A stretch of DNA of 64,000 nucleotides from a virus: positions 33,476-97,475 of IMG/VR virus record IMGVR_UViG_3300017991_000077, one strand, 5' to 3'. Positions 34,589 through 43,562 of the stretch are shown piece after piece; within the stretch, counting starts at the first letter, position 1, and each line of letters begins with the position of its first letter. The position numbers were made by a program, and so were the translations under genes. The notes under the pieces were generated by a model. That model was not told the DNA's origin. It did not search any database and was given only the letters and a program-made list of their open reading frames with translations.

Positions 34589-34927
34589 ATGGGACAAAGT
34601 TTGAAAGTACTTCCTAAGTTGAAGCTATGTGAGGGTTGTCCTCTGAATTCGATAACATTGGTTAATGGGTCTGTTCCTCTTGATTGTGTTAATTGTCTTC
34701 GGAAAGAGGTTGCTCGATTGGAGGCGGAAATGGAGGGGACTGATGTGGAGATCTCCGGTTTGAATGGTCGAATAGCGAAAGCGGCAGGAAAGCTGGGAGG
34801 TCTTTCTAGGGCCTTAAAGGAATCTCAGGTCAAGGTATCTCGGTATGAAAAGGTGATGTGTGTAGTATTGCCTCGCCTTCTGACTAAAGATGTTGAAATG
34901 ATACAGAAGATCTTGGAGGTATCGTGA
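34589..34927 (+). CDS. Zinc-knuckle and coiled-coil protein
   Basis: 112 residues. Two Cys pairs (CEGCPL and DCVNCLRKE) precede a coiled coil (about 43-85). The ribosome binding site AAAGGATTG precedes the ATG. Function unknown. Confidence 0.5.
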   Translation: MGQSLKVLPKLKLCEGCPLNSITLVNGSVPLDCVNCLRKEVARLEAEMEGTDVEISGLNGRIAKAAGKLGGLSRALKESQVKVSRYEKVMCVVLPRLLTKDVEMIQKILEVS

Positions 34928-35127
34928 GTTTTATTTTGAAAGATGCAACAGTAGTTGCGGTTAATCGAGAGGGTACTGCGATTTTGGTAGATGCAGTGGA
35001 GTTGGATGAGCCTGTATGGGTTCCTCAAAGTCAAATTGAGGCTGAATCGGAAATTTGGAAACGAGGAGATGAGGGGGATCTTGTGGTTACTGAGTGGATA
35101 GCTGGAGAGAAAGGGTGGTTAGATTAA
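34924..35127 (+). CDS. Small phage protein with VPQSQI/EWIA motifs
   Basis: 67 residues, GTG start overlapping the previous stop (GTGA). The segment EPVWVPQSQIEAESEIWKRG then LVVTEWIAGEKGW follows a pattern common in small phage proteins of unknown function. Confidence 0.55.
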   Translation: MSFILKDATVVAVNREGTAILVDAVELDEPVWVPQSQIEAESEIWKRGDEGDLVVTEWIAGEKGWLD

Positions 35128-35474
35128 TGAAGAAGGTGTATTGCCCGGAGTGCGGTCGGGAGATGAAGTTGGTTTCTCAGGGAAACGTGAATAGGAATCT
35201 CCAACGAAAAACCTCTAAAGGGGGCTGGAGTGAAGTGAAGCAGCTGCCTAGGTATCGTGTAGAATTCAAATGCCGGAAACGCTCATGCAGAAATTTAGTA
35301 TTCGAGCATACGAGTAAGGCAAAGGCGATGCGATTGATAAACATTCGTTTCGACAGAAGAAGACATGAATTGTTGGCAGCCGCAAAAGAAGAGCGTCTTG
35401 AAAAAGAGGCAAAGCAGAAGGCGGCTAAGAAGGCTTTTCTAAAGAAGGAGAAGGAGAATGTCGTTACTCCCTAG
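35127..35474 (+). CDS. Zinc-ribbon protein with basic tail
   Basis: 115 residues from the ATG at 35127, overlapping the previous stop by one base. YCPECGRE and CRKRSCRN form a four-Cys ribbon. The C-terminal 40 residues are a Lys/Glu-rich helix. Nucleic-acid binding is plausible, not shown. Confidence 0.5.
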   Translation: MKKVYCPECGREMKLVSQGNVNRNLQRKTSKGGWSEVKQLPRYRVEFKCRKRSCRNLVFEHTSKAKAMRLINIRFDRRRHELLAAAKEERLEKEAKQKAAKKAFLKKEKENVVTP

Positions 35475-35745
35475 AATCAAGGATGCTATTGATCGTCATG
35501 TTGTGACAGGTGGTCATTGTGGTGATTTTGTTACCGCTGTTCTTGAGAATAATTTAAAAGAAGCGTTTGTCCGTGCTGACGATCATAATGCTGCTCATAT
35601 GAAGGACATTGTGGCTTATTGCTACTATGAGATCCCTTCGACTGCTTGGGGATCTCCTGAAGCTGTGGCGAAATGGCGAGAGCTTGGGGGTACTAAGGGA
35701 CTTGCGGAGAAACATACCAGACAGCAGGCCGAGGAATCTGAGTAA
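35458..35745 (+). CDS. Conserved-type small phage protein
   Basis: 95 residues: VVTGGHCGDFVTAVLENNLK, then RADDHNAAHMKDIVAYCY and WGSPEAVAKW. This pattern recurs in many phages without known function. It overlaps the previous gene by 17 bases and the next by one. Confidence 0.6.
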   Translation: MSLLPRIKDAIDRHVVTGGHCGDFVTAVLENNLKEAFVRADDHNAAHMKDIVAYCYYEIPSTAWGSPEAVAKWRELGGTKGLAEKHTRQQAEESE

Positions 35746-36083
35746 TGGGGGATCTCAGAGAGATACGAAAGTGGTCGCCAGAGAAGATGAACTTACGGAT
35801 AAGGGAATTGGCGCAAGGCAAGATCCAAAATAAAGAACTAGATGAGTTGATCGTAATATGCCTAGAAGTTCTTCGTATCGTTGTCAATGAGCAGGGCTGG
35901 AATAAATCCCCGTTAGATTTATTTGTCGGTGCTTTTGGTTCTTTGGAGTTAACAGGCCCCATTTCCAAGCCTTTAGTGAAGCGTTTTCTTGAGACGAAGG
36001 TTTTGTTAGCCAAATTTGAGAGTGGAGACCCTAATGTGAAGGAGACAGTTCGACCAGAGTTAGTTGCTAGGGGAATGCTCTAA
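35745..36083 (+). CDS. Hypothetical protein
   Basis: 112 residues, helical, start overlapping the previous stop by one base. It is the last gene before promoter 36087. No family recognised. Confidence 0.5.
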   Translation: MGDLREIRKWSPEKMNLRIRELAQGKIQNKELDELIVICLEVLRIVVNEQGWNKSPLDLFVGAFGSLELTGPISKPLVKRFLETKVLLAKFESGDPNVKETVRPELVARGML

Positions 36084-36086
36084 ATT

Positions 36087-36119
36087 TTGACAAAACTTTG
36101 TCATATGCTACAATATAAT
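36087..36119 (+). promoter_or_regulatory. TTGACAAAACT-class promoter 2
   Basis: TTGACA (36087-36092) in TTGACAAAACT, 16-base spacer, TACAAT (36109-36114) preceded by TG (extended -10). A second TATAAT overlaps at 36114-36119. The stretch TATAATTGATC is shared with promoter 5. It drives the ligase gene. Confidence 0.8.
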
Positions 36120-36166
36120 TGATCTTATAAACAACAGAAGATATACCAAAGATAAAGGAGAGAGAC

Positions 36167-37207
36167 ATGGAAGACCTGAAGACTATTCTGCAGTTGAAGC
36201 CAGCAAAGTGTGATGGGAGTTGCGATACTTCAGTAGAGCATGTGGCGGAACGTAAGATAGATGGGCATCGTGCTTTGCTGCATTTTGGGAAGCATCTTAC
36301 TCGGGCGTATCTGACGTCTAGACGTATTTCAATAAAGACTGGGGAGTTCGCAGAGAATGGTCTGAAGGTGCCGCAGATCATCGTTCCAGCAGATAAGTAT
36401 GCTCAGAAGAGGGGCCTTGGATATACAGTGTTAGATGGGGAGATTGTAATTCCTGGAGAGCCCTTTGAGGCCGTGCAGTCTGTTTTGGGATGCAAACCAG
36501 GTAAGGCAATTATGCGACAGGAGAAAGGGCCGAAGGCGGTATTCAAAGTATTCGATATTCTCTTCTATGGAAATGTAGATGTTCGGGTATTACCTTGGGT
36601 TGAGCGACGATCTTTGTTTGTAAACCGGATTCTTGGTGATCGTCGAGTGGCGAGGTTAGGGGTTTCGCTTAAGTCTGAGTTTATACATGAGGAGGAGGTT
36701 TTATACGGTACGGACCACTCCAGGATTTTTAATCGGATAGTTGCAGAGGGAGGTGAAGGATTGGTTTTGAAAGATCCCCAGGCTATCTACGGAAAGGGGT
36801 GGACTAAGTGGAAGAAGGAGGAAACCTACGACGTAGTGATAATGGGGTTTACGGAGGGAAACAAAAAGCTTCGGGGGATGTTTGGTGCAGTACGATTTGG
36901 GGCGTATAAAGATGGAGCGCTTGTAGAGATTGGGAAGTGTTCGGGTATGCCAGAAGGGGAGTGTTTTTATGTCAACGATGCGGGCGATACTGTAGCTCCG
37001 AATTCTCCAGGTTGTTTATTGAAGCCTCTTTATGAAGATGGCCAGGAGCCAGGAACGAGGGCATGGTTTCACGCGAATAGAGAACGACTAATTGGGTCGG
37101 TAATAGAAGTGGAATGTAAGGGATTGACCAAAAAGCGGAAATTAAGACATCCACAGTTCTTTAGGATAAGAGAAGACAAACTAGCTGCACAGTGTGTGGC
37201 ACCATAG
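36167..37207 (+). CDS. ATP-dependent DNA ligase
   Basis: 346 residues. The adenylated Lys is Lys30 in ERKIDGHR (motif I). LDGEIVI (motif III), FDIL (IIIa), EGLVLKDP (IV) and WKKEETYD (V) follow in order. The C-terminal OB-fold part ends with IEVECKGLTKKRKLRHPQF. The enzyme seals nicks during replication and repair. It has its own class promoter and a strong ribosome binding site (AAAGGAGAGAG). Confidence 0.9.
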   Translation: MEDLKTILQLKPAKCDGSCDTSVEHVAERKIDGHRALLHFGKHLTRAYLTSRRISIKTGEFAENGLKVPQIIVPADKYAQKRGLGYTVLDGEIVIPGEPFEAVQSVLGCKPGKAIMRQEKGPKAVFKVFDILFYGNVDVRVLPWVERRSLFVNRILGDRRVARLGVSLKSEFIHEEEVLYGTDHSRIFNRIVAEGGEGLVLKDPQAIYGKGWTKWKKEETYDVVIMGFTEGNKKLRGMFGAVRFGAYKDGALVEIGKCSGMPEGECFYVNDAGDTVAPNSPGCLLKPLYEDGQEPGTRAWFHANRERLIGSVIEVECKGLTKKRKLRHPQFFRIREDKLAAQCVAP

Positions 37208-37215
37208 GAGGAGTT

Positions 37216-38310
37216 ATGCCGGAAGTAAAGAAAGTTTTAGTTGAGAAGTGTGTTGTGAATGACGATTTCAATACTCGAAAAATGGGTCCAGGGGACCTTA
37301 CGGATTTGACGGAATCTATCAAGGTCAAGGGTATCCTTGAGCCGATTCTCGGTAAGGACAAAGGCAAAGGAGGAGAGGTAGAAATTTACGCTGGATTTAG
37401 GCGGTTGGCTGCAGCAAAATTGGCAGGGTTGACTTCGGTTCCTGTGTTGGTACGGCCTCGGAGGTCTGTTACTCGGCAGCAGATGCTTGAGTATAATGTT
37501 GTAGAAAATGTTCACAGAGAGAATTTGAACTCTGTAGACGAAGCGTATGCCTATCAACGTATGCAAGAAGATCATAAGATGGGCGTTCCGGAAATCTGTG
37601 CTTCTATTGGGGTCAAGAAGGCTCGGGTGGAACAACGGATGAGGTTACTTAAGTTGCAGCAGATTGTTCGGGATGCTGTACACGAAGAGAGAATTTCGAT
37701 GGTCTCAGCTTTTGAGATTGACAGGCTTCCCGTTGAAAAGCAGGCAAAGTATGTCAGCGTAGCTGAAGATCTTTCGGGACAACGGTTGGTGGCTATGATT
37801 AATCAGGAGCTCGACAAGCTTCAGAAAAAGGTTCCGGGTACTAAGAAGGATGCTCCGGATGATGGGGAAGGTGATGATAAGCCACCCGTAGCACAGACTG
37901 TGGAGCACGTTCGGGTCATCAAGCAGGCGAGCGCAGTTATCTGTGCGGGTTTAGGATACGACAAAGAGCGCACAGCTGAAGTCAAAAAGGTAGATTTCAG
38001 ACCCTTAGAGGATGACCATTTGACAGTCGTAGCGAGATTCTTCGATGATTGTGCGGATCAAGTAGAAGAGGATATTACTATCAACGAGAAGGCTCAGAGG
38101 GAAGTCATTGAATTTGTTGAAGGAGACCAGGGGGGCAAGTATCTTGATATGGAGGCACCGATAGTGCGCGGAGCCCTTATCTCGGCAATCATGCAACGGG
38201 CGAAAGAAGTTGCATTGGAGAATGCGGCGGGAAAGGATATTCGTCCCAAGATTACTTATGCTCTAATTAAAGGCATTCTCGATGAGTTCTTTGTTGAGGA
38301 AGAAGAGTAA
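37216..38310 (+). CDS. ParB-like nuclease-fold/HTH protein
   Basis: 364 residues from the ATG at 37216 after AGGAGGAG. The N-terminus has DLTESIKVKGILEPILG, then EIYAGFRRLAAAKLAGLTSV and ENVHRENLNSVDEAYAY, the ParB/Srx-domain and box II pattern. A KorB-like HTH follows (about 125-160). The C-terminal half is acidic and helical and unique. No parS-like repeat or ParA was seen, so a regulatory or DNA-packaging role is as likely as partitioning. Confidence 0.8.
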   Translation: MPEVKKVLVEKCVVNDDFNTRKMGPGDLTDLTESIKVKGILEPILGKDKGKGGEVEIYAGFRRLAAAKLAGLTSVPVLVRPRRSVTRQQMLEYNVVENVHRENLNSVDEAYAYQRMQEDHKMGVPEICASIGVKKARVEQRMRLLKLQQIVRDAVHEERISMVSAFEIDRLPVEKQAKYVSVAEDLSGQRLVAMINQELDKLQKKVPGTKKDAPDDGEGDDKPPVAQTVEHVRVIKQASAVICAGLGYDKERTAEVKKVDFRPLEDDHLTVVARFFDDCADQVEEDITINEKAQREVIEFVEGDQGGKYLDMEAPIVRGALISAIMQRAKEVALENAAGKDIRPKITYALIKGILDEFFVEEEE

Positions 38311-38358
38311 TCTGCCGGGTTCGTATTTTCAGTTCAATAAAAGAAAGGAATTCAAACA

Positions 38359-39537
38359 ATGTTGACGCATTATGGGGAGAAGGATTATGCGGTTGCGGCT
38401 TCGGAGGCGGCTGCACACGCGAAGAACAAGTTATATGGGCTTATCGATGAAGGTCGGTCTTCTGCCCAGTGGCTTGTGAATAAGGTACAGACTGAGGTGC
38501 CAGAAGATCGAGTTATCGCTGCAAGAGATTTTCGGTTTGATGGGATGGTGGATGATAGACCTCCAGGGTTTCCTCATGGTTTATTGTTTCAGTTTGCTGA
38601 GAAGGACCGTACAGGAATAATGGGTACTTCTGTAGAGAAGGATTTTACACTAGAAGACCATGCGTTGTCTCAGATTTGTGGGAGAACTGACGGCAAGAAG
38701 ACGGGGCTTGCGTGGAAGTACGCTCAGTGGCTTCGAGAGCCAGATAGGATAGGCTGGGGTCTACCTCTGTTGGCTAACAATCTAAACGAGATTTATAAGC
38801 ATCAGGGGAACAAGAGGTACCTTGTGAGGAGTTATCACGAGAATGTCAGAGGGTTTCTCAGCGACAGTTATCGAAGGTTGGATTCAAGACCTTTACTCGA
38901 GGCTTTTGCTACGACTGCACAGGAATGTGGAGCTGTTCCTATTCGGGGATATGGGAACAATACCAAGGTAGCGATGAAGGCTCTCTTGCCGTACGTGTTC
39001 GAGCCAGCAGACAACGAGGTCATTGCTTTCGGGGCGATGTGGGAAAACAGTGATTATGGAAAGGGCAAGTTGAAAATATGGGGTTTTATGATGAGATTGT
39101 GGTGCACTAATTACATGATCAGTGAAACAGGATTTTCTCAAGTCCATCTCGGAAAGAAGCTCTCAGACAATATGCTTTTTAGCCAAAAGACTTACGATTT
39201 GGATACTGCTACTTCGGCTTCGGCTATCAAGGATGTAGTAACCCAGGCATTGAGTCCTGATACGACGAACAAGTATTGTGAGGTAATACGGAAAGCACAC
39301 GAGCAGAAGATAGATCCTCGGGTGGCGATTAAGAGGGTATCGACTGCTTTAAATAAAGGAGAAACGGAGTTACTTACGGAAATTTATAACACTGGGGGAG
39401 TTGAGTTATTACCCCCAGGGGATACTGCATGGCGACTTAGTAATGCCTTATCGTGGGTAGCTGGACAAAGTGAGGACCAAGAGCGTAAATTAGATATAAT
39501 GAAAGTTGCAGGAGGAGTGCTTTCTGCGGTAGCATAG
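38359..39537 (+). CDS. DUF932-like protein
   Basis: 392 residues. YLVRSYHENVRGFLSDSYRR, then LDSRPLLEAFATTAQECG fits DUF932, a family found in phages and plasmids with unknown function. The rest is mixed alpha/beta with a central WENSDYGKGKLKIWGFMMRL region. AAAGGAATT precedes the ATG by some distance. Confidence 0.65.
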   Translation: MLTHYGEKDYAVAASEAAAHAKNKLYGLIDEGRSSAQWLVNKVQTEVPEDRVIAARDFRFDGMVDDRPPGFPHGLLFQFAEKDRTGIMGTSVEKDFTLEDHALSQICGRTDGKKTGLAWKYAQWLREPDRIGWGLPLLANNLNEIYKHQGNKRYLVRSYHENVRGFLSDSYRRLDSRPLLEAFATTAQECGAVPIRGYGNNTKVAMKALLPYVFEPADNEVIAFGAMWENSDYGKGKLKIWGFMMRLWCTNYMISETGFSQVHLGKKLSDNMLFSQKTYDLDTATSASAIKDVVTQALSPDTTNKYCEVIRKAHEQKIDPRVAIKRVSTALNKGETELLTEIYNTGGVELLPPGDTAWRLSNALSWVAGQSEDQERKLDIMKVAGGVLSAVA

Positions 39538-39553
39538 CTTTAAGGAGTTTTAG

Positions 39554-39691
39554 ATGATAAGGTCAACCAAAGGTGGTTTTGTAATATTTTCTGAAGATGG
39601 CTCCAAGAAATTAAGTAAAGTCTATAAAACCAGAGAAGAGGCAGAGAAGCGACTAAAACAGATAGAGTATTTCAAGCGTAAAAAGAAGTAA
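39554..39691 (+). CDS. 45-residue basic protein
   Basis: ATG at 39554 with TAAGGAG upstream. The product begins MIRSTKGGFVIFSEDGSKKL and ends EAEKRLKQIEYFKRKKK. This resembles small phage proteins that have a beta-hairpin followed by a basic helix (KxREEAExxLxxI). Function unknown. Confidence 0.6.
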   Translation: MIRSTKGGFVIFSEDGSKKLSKVYKTREEAEKRLKQIEYFKRKKK

Positions 39692-39730
39692 TAGTTCAGT
39701 TATCGCAGTAAGACATACTAGGAGATATGG

Positions 39731-40648
39731 ATGACGTTACAGGATTTAATACGAAGCGTTCACGGACCCGGAGAATTAATCCCCGCACTAGACCTATTTC
39801 TTGCAAAGCGAGAAGGCGATTATAGAGCATCTGGATGGCATCCGTCAGATTTTTGTGGGATATGTGTTCGAAAGAGAGTGCTTCATAGTTTGATACAAAT
39901 GCCGAGTAAATGGGGAGAACCAGATCCCGGAAGACAGCGGATATTTGATTTAGGTTCAGCACTTCATGCCCTTTATCAGAACGAATATTTTGGCGATATG
40001 GGTATTCTTTGGGGGAAATGGAAGAACCTTATTACTCAGGAGATAGTTTGGGGATTCAAACCAGAGTTGGGAAGTCGTCTTTGGGAATATCTAGAAGTAC
40101 CTATTGTAGCACCCTTGATAGGATATAAGCCGTCAAAGCATGGGAAGTTGGCTGCTCCTTCGGGTAAACTTCGAATTGTGGGACACACTGACGGGCTCGT
40201 GAAAATCGATAATATCTGGGCGATACTGGAGATGAAGTCCATAAATGAAAGAGGGTTCGGCTATCTTAGTGCTCCGGTTTACAATGCAGATCTTCAGGGA
40301 CAGATTTATGGAGAGCTTATTCGAGACGGACATGTTCCCGTTCCGAAGGGGGTGAATGTTCCTAGACCTACCAAGTTAATAGTGTTCTATATTGGGAAAA
40401 ATAATTCTAAAGAAAAAGAGTTTTGGCAGGATCTTGACAAAGATGTAGCTGATGAGCAGTTGCAGAAACCTCTTCAGTATGAATTGGCGATGACACGACG
40501 AGAGCTTCCTCCTCGAGAGGCAGAATGTACAAATATGTTGAAGCCTCCGGCAAAGAAGTGTGATGTAGGTTCACATTGTTTCGGAAGTCTTTCTTGGGGT
40601 GAGTTGGAACGTTTTGGAAGGAATGCTGACAGTAAAGTTTCATGGTGA
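39731..40648 (+). CDS. Cas4/RecB-like PD-(D/E)XK exonuclease with Cys cluster
   Basis: 305 residues. GHTDGLVKID then AILEMKSI gives the Asp and ExK of the RecB-type nuclease. HPSDFCGICVRKR near residue 40 and Cys residues at the C-terminus (CTNMLKPPAKKC, HCFG) suggest an iron-sulfur cluster as in Cas4/AddB-type nucleases. The family resects DNA ends. The RuvC-like gene follows two genes later, forming a recombination set. Confidence 0.75.
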   Translation: MTLQDLIRSVHGPGELIPALDLFLAKREGDYRASGWHPSDFCGICVRKRVLHSLIQMPSKWGEPDPGRQRIFDLGSALHALYQNEYFGDMGILWGKWKNLITQEIVWGFKPELGSRLWEYLEVPIVAPLIGYKPSKHGKLAAPSGKLRIVGHTDGLVKIDNIWAILEMKSINERGFGYLSAPVYNADLQGQIYGELIRDGHVPVPKGVNVPRPTKLIVFYIGKNNSKEKEFWQDLDKDVADEQLQKPLQYELAMTRRELPPREAECTNMLKPPAKKCDVGSHCFGSLSWGELERFGRNADSKVSW

Positions 40649-40651
40649 AAT

Positions 40652-41146
40652 ATGGAAGACAGTCAAACGGTTATAAAGGCTAGAAAAAAGATAGAAAAAC
40701 TTGGACTCCCTGTTCCCGACAAACCAGCAGGAGGATCGGCGGATCTAGAATGGCCGGCCAATGTCGGAGATCTTTCTGTAGATGAACTTGCTGAGCATAT
40801 GTCTTGGTGGACAGGTTGGGCTTCTTATGCCAGGCAGCATTTAGCAGAAGCAGATACGAATGCAGCCGCATACAAGGAGCAGTACAGTACTTCAATGAGT
40901 GAGGCAGTGTTTAAAAGCGAAGGTGATTACGGCACTGTTACTGAGATGAAGGCGGCTATTGCACAAAGACCTGATTTGCAGAAGATACAGGCCCGCGTGT
41001 TAGAAGCCAGCGGAATACGAGATATGGTGAAGGCTCTGTTGGCGGGATACGAAGAAAAGCGGGCCACTATCAGCCGAGAAATCACCCGTAGAGGTTTGGA
41101 GTGGGGAGAGCAGACTTCTGAGGGGAAGGACCGGTTTAGGGCATGA
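40652..41146 (+). CDS. Hypothetical protein in recombination operon
   Basis: 164 residues, mainly helical, with VDELAEHMSWWTGWASYARQ and a C-terminal basic helix. It sits between a Cas4-like nuclease and a RuvC-like resolvase with 3- and 4-base junctions. A recombination or nuclease accessory role is inferred. No family recognised. Confidence 0.5.
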   Translation: MEDSQTVIKARKKIEKLGLPVPDKPAGGSADLEWPANVGDLSVDELAEHMSWWTGWASYARQHLAEADTNAAAYKEQYSTSMSEAVFKSEGDYGTVTEMKAAIAQRPDLQKIQARVLEASGIRDMVKALLAGYEEKRATISREITRRGLEWGEQTSEGKDRFRA

Positions 41147-41700
41147 AAATCTTGGGGATAGACCCTGGGCAGACTAAGAGCGGAGTGGTCATTCTGGATA
41201 CTGAAAAGCAAAAGGTTCTCTATTCAAAGCACTTAGATAATCACGAGATATTTGCATCTTTGGGTGGAAGCCTCGTGTGGTCTAAGACTGGTGGGATTGA
41301 GGGGTTGGGTGATAGTGCTTGGGAAGCTGTGGCTATCGAGGATATTCAGCCACAGGGTTATGCGGTAGGAAATACGACTTTTGACACTCTTCGATGGGTT
41401 GGTAGGTTTGAGGGAAGGTGTTGGGTATCTCATACCACTGTGAGGCTTATTGGCAGAGGTGATGAGAAGATAGTATTATGTGGGTGCAAAACGTTTATTG
41501 ATCCCAAGACGAATAAGCGTCAGGGGATAAAGGACGCACAGATTAGACAGGCAATCATAGATATGTTTCCAGCTACCGGAGGGGGTAAGAGGCCCGTGAT
41601 CGGTACCAAGAAGCAACCCGGACCTCTTTACGGGGTATCTGGTCATTGTTGGTCTGCATTGTCTGTGGCTATTACATATTGGAAAACCCAGGAGGAGTGA
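41143..41700 (+). CDS. RuvC-like RNase H-fold nuclease
   Basis: 185 residues. ILGIDPGQTKSG gives the first catalytic Asp (Asp7), VAIEDIQ the Glu (Glu66), and KDAQIRQAIIDMF plus SGHCWSALSVAI the C-terminal region. The usual final Asp pair of RuvC is not obvious; His is found in that segment, so the active site may differ. Phage RuvC-like proteins resolve branched DNA before packaging. Confidence 0.7.
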   Translation: MKILGIDPGQTKSGVVILDTEKQKVLYSKHLDNHEIFASLGGSLVWSKTGGIEGLGDSAWEAVAIEDIQPQGYAVGNTTFDTLRWVGRFEGRCWVSHTTVRLIGRGDEKIVLCGCKTFIDPKTNKRQGIKDAQIRQAIIDMFPATGGGKRPVIGTKKQPGPLYGVSGHCWSALSVAITYWKTQEE

Positions 41701-42006
41701 ATGAAAACCGCAGTTGAGACGGAGACAGAGTATCCTGATAAGACGGAATTAAGGGTGGCGGGTGGATCGGCTGCGGCGAAAGTAGCAGGAGCACTTGTAA
41801 AGAACATGCAAGAAGGAAAGAGGGTGCAGCTCCTAGCAATGGGGGCAGGGGCTGTTAATCAGGCGGTCAAGGCTATTTGTATTGCTCGGGGAATGGTAGC
41901 GCCTTACGGATGGAATCTGAATTGTATCCCTGGGTTTGTGGATGAGTATGTGAATGGTCAACATAGAACCGCAATAAAGCTCTACGTGCAGAAGGAGACG
42001 GTGTAG
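41701..42006 (+). CDS. spoVS: SpoVS-family protein
   Basis: 101 residues. The core ELRVAGGSAAAKVAGALVKN, then LLAMGAGAVNQAVKAICIAR, NCIPGFVDEYVNG and RTAIKLYV follows the SpoVS pattern closely. SpoVS is a small Alba-like dimer, best known from sporulating Firmicutes and also from Deinococcus-Thermus; nucleic-acid binding has been proposed. Finding it directly upstream of queD in a phage is unusual. It begins at the base after the RuvC-like stop. Confidence 0.85.
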   Translation: MKTAVETETEYPDKTELRVAGGSAAAKVAGALVKNMQEGKRVQLLAMGAGAVNQAVKAICIARGMVAPYGWNLNCIPGFVDEYVNGQHRTAIKLYVQKETV

Positions 42007-42008
42007 GG

Positions 42009-42494
42009 ATGACGTTCGAGGTTTCAAAACGATTTGAATTCGATGCGGCTCATAGATTGATGGAACATCCAGGAAAATGCAAAAATATCCACGGACATCG
42101 ATATGTGGCTGAAGTGGTAATACAGCATAATACGTCTGTAGTAGGTGAGATGGCTTCGGGTATGGTTATTGATTTTGGAGTTCTTAAAGAAGTTGTCGGT
42201 TCTTGGATAGATAAGGCATGGGATCATTGTCTTATTCTTAACGATAGAGATCCTTTGGTGTCGTTATTGTTGACTAGCCAACTTGGTGAAGACATCCCAA
42301 ATATGTTTCTTACAGTAGGAGATCCTACAGCAGAAAACATGGCTGAAATTTTGTATCGTAAAGCTAGAGATCTTTTGTATTTGTCAGGTCCGCTTGATGT
42401 GGCGTCAACACTTTCTCCAAAGGAGACGAAGATTGTGACTGCTCGAATTTGGGAGACGCCTACGAGCGTGGCGGAATATCGAGAAGAGCGATGA
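42009..42494 (+). CDS. queD: 6-carboxy-tetrahydropterin synthase (QueD)
   Basis: 161 residues. Zinc ligands His15 (FDAAHRL), His28 and His30 (NIHGHRY) and the catalytic Cys24 (GKCKN) are present, as is the AWDHCLILND segment. QueD converts dihydroneopterin triphosphate to 6-carboxytetrahydropterin, the second step to preQ0. The family also includes PTPS enzymes, but the neighbours queE, folE and queC settle the assignment. The stop overlaps the queE start (ATGA). Confidence 0.9.
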   Translation: MTFEVSKRFEFDAAHRLMEHPGKCKNIHGHRYVAEVVIQHNTSVVGEMASGMVIDFGVLKEVVGSWIDKAWDHCLILNDRDPLVSLLLTSQLGEDIPNMFLTVGDPTAENMAEILYRKARDLLYLSGPLDVASTLSPKETKIVTARIWETPTSVAEYREER

Positions 42495-43159
42495 CCTACA
42501 AGATAAACGAGGTCTTCTTTAGTATTCAGGGAGAAGGGGAATCTCTCGGGTTTCCCGCAGTCTTTATTAGGTTTTCTGGATGTAATTTGAAGTGTTCTTT
42601 TTGTGATACTTCTCACGAGTTTCACGAGGTACTAACAGCGAAGCAAATTGCACGAAGAGTACGAAGTGCCTTGGCAGAGAAGCTGTGGCCGCAGTCTTTG
42701 GATCATATTCCTTTGCGATGCGTCTTCACCGGAGGCGAGCCTTTGATGCAGCTCAGTAATGAGATCGCAGATGAGATAAAAACCTTGGGATTTTCCTTGT
42801 GTATCGAGACTAACGGAACGATAGTTCCTGACGATTTTGATTGGGGTCTGTATGACGAAGTTGTAGTAAGTCCGAAGAGTCCAAACGGAGTATCAGATAA
42901 AATACTCGAGAGAGCCACTTGCCTTAAAGTGGTAGTTCCTTTGATGCAGTCTCGGTCTGTGGTGAAATACATGTCGGCCAATGGACCTCGGTTGAGGTCA
43001 AGGGTTCTTCAGCCGATACTCCCACGAGAAGGATTCCACAGTTGGAAATGGACGGACAATTGTTTAGACGCTAAGCATCTAGCTATGGCATGGTTACGTG
43101 ATCGACAAGAAGAGTGGAGAGTGATTCCCCAGGCACATGCCTCGATGGGACTAAAATAA
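42491..43159 (+). CDS. queE: 7-carboxy-7-deazaguanine synthase (QueE)
   Basis: 222 residues from the ATG at 42491. The radical SAM motif is C31-NLK-C35-SF-C38 followed by DT, and the start VFFSIQGEGESLGFP is typical of QueE. TGGEPLMQ and ETNGT lie in the SAM-binding barrel. It converts 6-carboxytetrahydropterin to 7-carboxy-7-deazaguanine. It is one of four preQ0 pathway genes in this operon. Confidence 0.93.
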   Translation: MTYKINEVFFSIQGEGESLGFPAVFIRFSGCNLKCSFCDTSHEFHEVLTAKQIARRVRSALAEKLWPQSLDHIPLRCVFTGGEPLMQLSNEIADEIKTLGFSLCIETNGTIVPDDFDWGLYDEVVVSPKSPNGVSDKILERATCLKVVVPLMQSRSVVKYMSANGPRLRSRVLQPILPREGFHSWKWTDNCLDAKHLAMAWLRDRQEEWRVIPQAHASMGLK

Positions 43160-43169
43160 AGGAGATATT

Positions 43170-43562
43170 GTGGACGAGAAAAAAGAATACAGAGAAGGAC
43201 ACGACCCAGATCCAAAGGGGCCAAGTGAGGAAGTAGGTGCAGCCGAAGATAGCCACAAGGATGTCGTTTCTGAGAAGCCCCGGATAGTGACTGCATTTTT
43301 GATAGTCAAAACTATAGACGGAATTGAGCTGGTAACCGATTTACCCGACTTGAACATGGATCACTCTGTGAGTCTTCCAGAACTTCGGGACCTTACTTAC
43401 AGTGTTTCAATGGATACTCAGGCAATTTTGGTAGCTCGTAGAGCTTCTACTATGTGCATGACCTCTATGAGGGACCCTGCATCGAAGAGGGCAAGAGACG
43501 CTTCTGTAATTCAGCCCGTAGGTAAGCCAACGCTTGTTGGGCCAAATGGAGTTCCAAGATGA
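43170..43562 (+). CDS. Hypothetical protein within preQ0 operon
   Basis: 130 residues with GTG start after AAAGGAGAT. The first 40 residues are acidic and probably disordered. A beta segment (IVTAFLIVKTIDGIELVTDL) follows, then a helix. It overlaps folE by 4 bases. The role is unknown; the context suggests a partner in base modification or its regulation. Confidence 0.5.
   Translation: MDEKKEYREGHDPDPKGPSEEVGAAEDSHKDVVSEKPRIVTAFLIVKTIDGIELVTDLPDLNMDHSVSLPELRDLTYSVSMDTQAILVARRASTMCMTSMRDPASKRARDASVIQPVGKPTLVGPNGVPR

Noticed and set aside
37216-38310. Plasmid-type partition system
   Set aside because: No ParA gene or parS-like inverted repeats were seen, so ParB-like is used only as a domain name.
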